A stretch of DNA of 37,755 nt from contig JAGBLL010000129.1 in assembly GCA_017635465.1 (NCBI GenBank), positions 1 through 37,755 on the forward strand. Direction: 5' to 3'. Both the position numbers and the translations under genes were made by a program. The notes below the pieces were generated by a model. The model did no database searches and was not told the origin of the DNA. It saw only the letters and a list, made by a program, of their open reading frames with translations. This DNA comes from Bacilli bacterium (GTDB taxonomy: Bacteria; Bacillota_I; Bacilli_A; RFN20; CAG-826). The stretch's first letter is position 1. Each line of letters starts with the position of its first letter. This document shows positions 33,541 through 37,755 of the stretch, one piece after another.

Positions 33541-33965
33541 TGGTTAAAAAGTATCTCTCTTTAGATTTAGGAACAAAAACACTCGGAGTGGCCTATAACG
33601 ACGCTCTTGGTTTTGTACATGGTTTAGAGACTTTCCGTTTTGATAGAAACCAATATATCGTTGCTAGAAAACACGTCATCGAATTATCAGAAAAGATGAT
33701 GATTAATGATATCGTTATTGGTATGCCTCTTCATTTATCTGGCGAACAAAGTGAGATGAGTCAAAACGTTTTACGTTTTATCGATGATTTAAAGAAAGAA
33801 AAACCATCATTAAACATCGAAACAATGGATGAAAGATTATCAAGTGTCACAGCGAATAATTTCATCTCTGATAGAGGCATGAACCATCAGCAAAGAAAAG
33901 ACAATGTCGATAAAATTGCAGCCTGTGTCATCCTCGATACATATTTAAGAATGAAAGGAAACTAA
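33540..33965 (+). CDS. ruvX: RuvX/YqgF family Holliday-junction-resolvase-like nuclease
   Basis: This is an RNase H-fold protein of 141 residues, implicated in pre-16S rRNA end processing and, by homology, in junction resolution. Acidic and motif residues are seen in YLSLDLGTKTLGVA (catalytic D in L-D-x-G-x-x-x-x-G-V-A), NDIVIGMPLHLSGEQSE (V-I-G-x-P-x-x-x-x-G) and MDERLSSVTA (D-E-R-x-x-(S/T)), and in the closing KDNVDKIAACVILDTYL, where the last catalytic Asp falls in D-K-I-A-A. The GTG start has no ribosome binding site and lies at the edge of a palindrome. The next gene starts 1 base after its stop. Confidence 0.93.
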   Translation: MVKKYLSLDLGTKTLGVAYNDALGFVHGLETFRFDRNQYIVARKHVIELSEKMMINDIVIGMPLHLSGEQSEMSQNVLRFIDDLKKEKPSLNIETMDERLSSVTANNFISDRGMNHQQRKDNVDKIAACVILDTYLRMKGN

Positions 33966-33966
33966 T

Positions 33967-34248
33967 ATGGAAATCAAAAACGAAAAACAAATGGTTGTTA
34001 CCGATAATGAAGGTAAAGAACATTTAATGCAAATCCTTTTTACATACGATAACGAAGAAAGAAATACTTCCTATGTTTTCTTCTATGATACTGAAGATAA
34101 AGATGAAGAAGTCATCGTCATGCGCTACACAGAAGAGGGTGAATTAAGCCCGATTGAAGACGATGAAGAATACGAAGAAGTTGAAGAAGTTTTTAACGCT
34201 TGGCAAGATGATCCAAAGATCCAAGAATTGAAGCAATCTGATAAATAA
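33967..34248 (+). CDS. yrzB: DUF1292 family protein (YrzB-like)
   Basis: This small acidic cytoplasmic protein of 93 residues resembles the DUF1292 family: VVTDNEGKEHLMQILFTYDN, SYVFFYDTEDKDEEVIVMRY and the very acidic DDEEYEEVEEVFNAWQDD. The family has no known function, but it almost always follows ruvX in Bacillota, as here (1-base gap, AAAGGAAA before the ATG). The conserved alaS-ruvX-yrzB-greA order supports the call. Confidence 0.88.
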   Translation: MEIKNEKQMVVTDNEGKEHLMQILFTYDNEERNTSYVFFYDTEDKDEEVIVMRYTEEGELSPIEDDEEYEEVEEVFNAWQDDPKIQELKQSDK

Positions 34249-34271
34249 CACAAAATCGTAGCATTATTAAT

Positions 34272-34292
34272 GCGATATTGATATAATATCGC
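34272..34292 (+). promoter_or_regulatory. greA -10 box within an 8-bp inverted repeat
   Basis: GCGATATT (34272-34279) and AATATCGC (34285-34292) form a perfect inverted repeat with a 5-base spacer. A perfect TATAAT (34282-34287) straddles the spacer and right arm. The -35 at 17-18 bases is poor. The promoter is likely, and the repeat as an operator is inference. Confidence 0.5.
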
Positions 34293-34313
34293 TTGCAGAA
34301 ATGAGGTAATTAT

Positions 34314-34787
34314 ATGGCAGACAAACAAAAACTTACCAAAGCTGGTTATAAAAAATTACAAGAAGAATTAAAATATTTAGTCGATGAAGCCAGAGAAGAA
34401 GTTAAAAGACAATTAGCAGAAGCTCGTGCGCAAGGTGACTTATCTGAAAACGCTGATTACGACGCTGCTAGAAGCAAACAAGCTGAAGTCGAAGGCCGTA
34501 TTAAAGAAATTGAAAATATCTTAGCCAATGCTGAAATTATCGAAGAAGGTAAAACAAGCACCAAGAAAGTCGGTTTAGGTTCTACAGTCACAATCCGTTT
34601 CTTAGAAAACGGTAAAGAAGTTTCTTACATGATTGTTGGTACAGTTGAATCTGACCCAGTCAATGGTAAAATCTCTAACTCCTGTCCATTAGGTGAAGCC
34701 TTAGTGGGTAAGACAGTTGGTGACATCATCGAAGTCAAAGCGATTAAAACTTACAAAGTCGAAATCGTTAAAATTGAAATTAAATAA
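34314..34787 (+). CDS. greA: Transcription elongation factor GreA
   Basis: GreA enters the RNA polymerase secondary channel and stimulates transcript cleavage to rescue stalled complexes. At 157 residues it has the standard length. The N-terminal coiled coil (KLTKAGYKKLQEELKYLVDE) holds the catalytic tip ARAQGDLSENADYDAAR, with the acidic pair in D-L-S-E-N-A-(D/E)-Y. The C-terminal FKBP-like domain has VGLGSTVTIRFLENG and NSCPLGEALVGKTVGDIIEVKA (the S-P-x-G-x-A-L-x-G-x-x-x-G-D pattern). GAGG at 34302-34305 precedes the ATG. Its terminator doubles as the comEA translation-start region. Confidence 0.97.
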   Translation: MADKQKLTKAGYKKLQEELKYLVDEAREEVKRQLAEARAQGDLSENADYDAARSKQAEVEGRIKEIENILANAEIIEEGKTSTKKVGLGSTVTIRFLENGKEVSYMIVGTVESDPVNGKISNSCPLGEALVGKTVGDIIEVKAIKTYKVEIVKIEIK

Positions 34788-34810
34788 AATTTTTTCGGAC
34801 AAAATCAAGA

Positions 34811-34843
34811 AAACCCTCCTACTAACAATATAGGAGGTTTTTT
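34811..34843 (+). terminator. greA terminator whose 3' arm contains the comEA ribosome binding site
   Basis: AAACCCTCCTA (34811-34821) pairs with TAGGAGGTTT (34831-34840), one C bulged, with a T-run at 34838-34843. AGGAGG (34832-34837) is the Shine-Dalgarno of the comEA ATG at 34844, so any read-through RNA has it locked in the stem. Confidence 0.85.
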
Positions 34844-35389
34844 ATGGCAAAAGTTTTAATTGGTGTTGTCATCGTTGCCTTTATTGCAATTATTGGCTTT
34901 CTAATCATCGATCCTGATTTGAATCCCGTTAATCCGAGTAATAGCAACAACATCACCGAAATTTCTACCAACCAAGGTAGCAAGTACACAATTGAAGGCG
35001 AGGTCTATAAGTCTGGAACGTATGTCCTAAGCGATGGAATTACAATGCATGACTTATTAGAAGCCGCTGGTGGAACAACCGCTAACGCAGACGATTTAGC
35101 ATACTTTGAAAACGCACAGCTAAAAGCGGGCACAACTTATTACATCGCTAGTAAGTTTGATGAAAATGATATTTGCTCAAAAAGTGAGATTAGCAAAGTA
35201 AATATCAATGAAGATGATGCTCAGACTTTAATGACTGTGAATGGTATAACAACCGCAATTGCTAGTTCCATCGTCTCTTACCGTAATGAAAACGGTAATT
35301 TCAACACAATTGAAGATTTACTTGCGGTATACGGCATTGGCAACGCTACCTATCACAAAGTGCGTAATTACGTCATTCTTCATTCGTGA
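34844..35389 (+). CDS. comEA: ComEA-like DNA-binding competence protein (SLBB and helix-hairpin-helix)
   Basis: ComEA is a membrane-anchored receptor that binds incoming double-stranded DNA during transformation. The protein has 181 residues. Residues 4-25 form the membrane anchor (VLIGVVIVAFIAIIGFLII). Then comes a low-complexity Asn/Ser linker, an SLBB-like domain (YTIEGEVYKSGTYVLSDGIT, MHDLLEAAGGTTANAD) at about 50-100, and paired helix-hairpin-helix motifs (VNINEDDAQTLMTVNGITTA, FNTIEDLLAVYGIGNATYHK) at about 125-180. The order matches the B. subtilis protein. Translation of comEC starts within its stop (GTGA overlap). Expression should be low, because the gene sits immediately behind the greA terminator with no clear promoter of its own. 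Confidence 0.9.
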   Translation: MAKVLIGVVIVAFIAIIGFLIIDPDLNPVNPSNSNNITEISTNQGSKYTIEGEVYKSGTYVLSDGITMHDLLEAAGGTTANADDLAYFENAQLKAGTTYYIASKFDENDICSKSEISKVNINEDDAQTLMTVNGITTAIASSIVSYRNENGNFNTIEDLLAVYGIGNATYHKVRNYVILHS

Positions 35390-37395
35390 TTATCTTTTTG
35401 TTCTTCGTGGCGTTTTATTTAGGCAATGTGCTAACAACTTCGTTAGTAGTTTTCATTATCCTTTCAATAATCTTTCTATTATTAGTATTAAAGAGGTTTA
35501 AGCTCATTGCCTTTCTTGTCTCTTTAGGAGGAATAGCTCTCGGTTTAGGAATATCATTTATTAATATTTCATATAATAAAACATCTTATAGTGGTTTTGT
35601 TTATACCGTTAAAGAGAACTATTTCCTCCTTAATAGCCAAGGAGAAAGACTATATGTCTATAGCAAAGGACACAATTATGATTTAGGCGACTATCTAACA
35701 ATTGAAGGTAAAAAAGAACAATTAGATTTTGTAACGTTAGAATCTGGCTTTGATTTTAAAGATTATCTTAATAAACGTGGTGTATATCATTCTTTAGCGC
35801 CTTCCTATGTTAAAGTGAAATGGCATAATTTCATCCGCATTAATCAGATGAGGGAATCCGCGCTTGAGAACTTTAATAAAAATGAAAGAAATATCGTAAG
35901 ACAGCTCTTATTTTCTGATGGAGATGATGATGTCACAAATGAATCTTTATCTAATCTTCATTTAGCGAGGTTTATGTCCGCGAGTGGTCTTTATGTTGGC
36001 CTATTTGTCGCGATAATTAATTATTTACTAAGTCTATTTTTGAAGGATAAACATTCAAAGCTTATTACTATCATATTATTAAGCTTTTATGTCTTAGCGA
36101 CTTTACCGCGTTTTTCAGTATTTCGAGTGTTCCTTTTATTAATCTTAAAATGGATTAATGAATTTATTCTTAAAAAGCGTTTTACCTATTTAGAAATATT
36201 AGGAATAGGGGGAAGTGTTTGCTTATTATTTGATCATCATTTAGCGTATCAAGATTCTTTCTTATTAGGTTTTGCTATTCCTATTATTTCTTATTTAATT
36301 AGAGACATTTATCCAAGTAGTAAAGTTAAAAACTATCTTTGGCGGATGTTAACGATTTATATGTTTTTTATACCTTTTGAGGTGCATTATTATCATAAAA
36401 TCGTTATTTTATCGCTCCCTTTGCAGATGATTAGTACGCCTTTATTTCTCTTATTGGGCTTATCTTGCTTATTGTGTTTCTTTAAAATTCCTTTTTATGC
36501 TTTTACTAGATTATTTATCTTTTTATTAAAAGGATATACTTCGTTTATAAGTGCTTTAAGTTTTGGTATTTATCTTCCTGATTTTTACCAAGTAATGCTA
36601 GTTATTTATTACGCATTATTCTTTATTTATACGTACTGCATTACCGTTAATTTTAAACCAATTCAGCACCTATTGACTCTAACAATGGTGGGTATTTCTA
36701 TCTTATATGCTGTTCCGATAGAAAATAGGTTAACTGATGAAGTGAGTTTTGTTAACGTTGGTCAAGGTGATTGTACACTTATTAGACATCATCAAAAAGT
36801 CATCTTAATTGATACAGGCGGCTTAACTTATAGTGACATCGCTAATAACAATTTGATTCCGTTTTTAAGAAAGAAACGTATCTATAAAATCGATACAGTT
36901 TTTATTACCCATTATGATTATGACCATTATGGAGCCTTAGATAATTTACAAAAAGAGTATCAGATAAATAACATTCATGATTATTATTCTTCTTTTCCTA
37001 TTAGTATAGATGGCTTAACTTTTAATAATTACAACACATATGGAGTGACTAGTAACGAAGAAAATGACCGTTCTTTAGTGCTCTCTTTTCATTTGTTAAA
37101 TAAAGATTTCATGATTATGGGCGACGCTCCTAGTTGGGTAGAAAAGAAGATCATTAAAGATTATGAATCAATTCCTTGTGACATCTTAAAAGTGGGACAT
37201 CATGGTTCGGATACATCTTCTTCTGAAGAATGGATAAACTATTTAGATCCTAAAACTGCGATTGTTTCGTGTGGCAAGAACAATAAATTTGGCCATCCAT
37301 CTAAATCAGTAGTGGCCACTTTAAATAAAAAAGGAATCGAAATAAGAAGAACAGATATCGAAGGCACAATCACGTATAGACAATTATCTCTATGA
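35386..37395 (+). CDS. comEC: ComEC/Rec2 DNA-uptake channel with metallo-beta-lactamase domain
   Basis: ComEC forms the inner-membrane channel that takes in single-stranded DNA. The protein has 669 residues, somewhat short for the family. The N-terminus has membrane helices and an OB-like soluble part (VYTVKENYFLLNSQGERLYV). The Competence domain (about 180-440) has several helices and SASGLYVGLFVA. The C-terminal metallo-beta-lactamase domain (about 445-660) is intact: VNVGQGDCTLIRHH, IDTGG, FITHYDYDHYGALDN (H-x-D-x-D-H near 508-514), VGHHGSDTSSSEEW and FGHPSKSVV. The active site is therefore expected to degrade the non-transported strand. The GTG start is set by the 4-base overlap with comEA. 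It is the last intact gene of the window. Confidence 0.92.
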   Translation: MIIFLFFVAFYLGNVLTTSLVVFIILSIIFLLLVLKRFKLIAFLVSLGGIALGLGISFINISYNKTSYSGFVYTVKENYFLLNSQGERLYVYSKGHNYDLGDYLTIEGKKEQLDFVTLESGFDFKDYLNKRGVYHSLAPSYVKVKWHNFIRINQMRESALENFNKNERNIVRQLLFSDGDDDVTNESLSNLHLARFMSASGLYVGLFVAIINYLLSLFLKDKHSKLITIILLSFYVLATLPRFSVFRVFLLLILKWINEFILKKRFTYLEILGIGGSVCLLFDHHLAYQDSFLLGFAIPIISYLIRDIYPSSKVKNYLWRMLTIYMFFIPFEVHYYHKIVILSLPLQMISTPLFLLLGLSCLLCFFKIPFYAFTRLFIFLLKGYTSFISALSFGIYLPDFYQVMLVIYYALFFIYTYCITVNFKPIQHLLTLTMVGISILYAVPIENRLTDEVSFVNVGQGDCTLIRHHQKVILIDTGGLTYSDIANNNLIPFLRKKRIYKIDTVFITHYDYDHYGALDNLQKEYQINNIHDYYSSFPISIDGLTFNNYNTYGVTSNEENDRSLVLSFHLLNKDFMIMGDAPSWVEKKIIKDYESIPCDILKVGHHGSDTSSSEEWINYLDPKTAIVSCGKNNKFGHPSKSVVATLNKKGIEIRRTDIEGTITYRQLSL

Positions 37396-37411
37396 GATAG
37401 AAAGGAGAAAT

Positions 37412-37672
37412 ATGTCAAAATCAGACAAGAAAGAGAGTTTAAAAGAATTAATAATAAAAGACAGTTCGTGGTGGCACATTAGATTATTTTACAAAAGTGG
37501 TCATGCTGCTTTGATTGTGGCGGAAAGTGGCGCAGAACAAGAAGAAGATTATGGTTTTATGAACATAACAAAGAACCCACCCATAGGATATGCATATTAT
37601 GAGACTGATAAACCAGTGACATCCTCCCCCACTTATAGAAGATGGGGGCTTCCCACTCAAGAAATCTTATGA
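37412..37672 (+). pseudogene. Unknown protein truncated by insertion of an IS200/IS605-type element
   Basis: The first 68 or so residues (MSKSDKKESLKELIIKDSSW ... YAYYETDKP) look like the start of a genuine gene with a good ribosome binding site (AAAGGAG, 37401-37407). I do not recognise the family. It is soluble, with WWHIRLFYKSGHAALIVAES and an acidic EQEED. From about 37616 the sequence becomes the right end of a TnpB-type element, so the last 18 residues (VTSSPTYRRWGLPTQEIL) are read from the element and are not native. The rest of the gene, if it survives, lies beyond the element, outside the window. It starts 16 bases after comEC. Confidence 0.65.
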
Positions 37673-37755
37673 TTTCAGTATCAATGGGCTGCTATGATGT
37701 GACCTGTTGTCAATGTTTTTTTACTAAGTAACCCTTAAATGATGCTTAGTTGAAG
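37596..37755 (-). ncRNA. Putative right-end RNA (omega RNA) of the TnpB element, 3' part with guide
   Basis: TnpB nucleases use an RNA from the element's right end, whose 3' guide is the host DNA just outside the element. Here the scaffold would be the two hairpins in 37626-37676 and the sequence upstream of them on the - strand. The guide would be the reverse complement of about 37596-37615, part of the interrupted host gene. It is inferred from the family, with no direct sign of transcription. Confidence 0.35.
37616..37755 (-). mobile_element. Right end of an IS200/IS605-family (TnpB) element, partial
   Basis: Read on the - strand, the segment ends in the conserved run GAAGCCCCC ... GGGGGAGGATGTCAC, the typical right end of many bacterial tnpB elements. 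The hairpin CCCCCACTT/AAGaTGGGGG (37626-37648) and a second one, GAAATC/GATTTC (37661-37676), form its subterminal structure. The element boundary is near 37616. Its tnpB, and tnpA if present, would be transcribed on the - strand from beyond 37755 towards this end. No complete ORF of it is visible here. Confidence 0.75.

Noticed and set aside
37618-37672. Native C-terminus of the unknown protein
   Set aside because: These bases are the hairpin and flank of an IS200/IS605-type right end, so the 18 residues are a read-through artefact.
1-37755. Mollicutes-type genetic code with TGA read as tryptophan
   Set aside because: TGA ends truB, comEA and comEC at sensible places and tryptophans in conserved motifs are TGG.
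1-37755. CRISPR arrays, tRNA or rRNA genes, prophage
   Set aside because: No spaced direct repeats, no tRNA-like cloverleaf and no phage structural genes were seen on reading the window.

Overview
The window is 37.8 kb of AT-rich DNA carrying an almost continuous set of bacterial housekeeping genes, nearly all on the + strand. Gene content and order point to the Bacillota, in or near the Mollicutes/Erysipelotrichia-like Bacilli of animal guts. The evidence is the truB-ribF-rpsO-(pnp) and alaS-ruvX-DUF1292-greA gene orders, an RNase J, a T-box leader, AGGAGG ribosome binding sites, comEA-comEC, no outer-membrane genes, many lipoproteins and BspA-type leucine-rich repeats. TGA is an ordinary stop (truB, comEA, comEC), so this is the standard code and not the Mycoplasma code. 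The species cannot be named from this window.

Layout. 1-1.7 kb: end of truB, ribF, then rpsO with its own promoter, a structured leader and a terminator. 1.8-6.8 kb: a three-gene cell-surface module splits rpsO from pnp. It has an MBOAT O-acyltransferase followed by two proteins that each combine an SGNH-hydrolase-like domain with BspA-type leucine-rich repeats, in opposite domain orders. 6.9-9.2 kb: pnp. 9.5-11 kb: a lipoprotein with two Ig-like (Big_2) domains and two carbohydrate-binding-like domains. 11-14.1 kb: a glycerol-3-phosphate-dehydrogenase-like redox operon (GlpA-like with a [2Fe-2S] domain, GlpB-like, DUF1667). 14.2-15.9 kb: an RNase J whose metal-binding residues are partly lost. 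16-21.9 kb: ftsK, a type I pullulanase, a mini SSB-like protein and plsC. 21.9-24.8 kb (- strand): an RsmF-type rRNA methyltransferase and a lipoprotein with a MACPF-like signature. 24.9-29.4 kb: pdp-dtd-mnmA and a 5'-nucleotidase lipoprotein. 29.4-32.3 kb: an alanine T-box and alaS. 32.4-35.4 kb: two paralogous lipoproteins, ruvX, DUF1292, greA and comEA. 35.4-37.4 kb: comEC. 37.4 kb to the end: an unknown gene cut by the right end of an IS200/IS605-type (TnpB) element whose body lies beyond the window.

How it fits together. The housekeeping part covers translation (rpsO, truB, alaS, mnmA, dtd, rsmF), RNA decay (pnp, RNase J), chromosome segregation (ftsK) and transcript fidelity (greA). The accessory part is mostly cell-surface: surface-polymer acylation, carbohydrate-binding lipoproteins, a possible pore-forming-fold lipoprotein, an extracellular nucleotidase feeding a pyrimidine-nucleoside phosphorylase, and the DNA-uptake pair comEA/comEC. 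Several control elements can be read directly: good sigma-A promoters, an apparent leaderless promoter for ftsK, palindromes on promoters, a T-box, and a terminator whose stem contains the comEA ribosome binding site.
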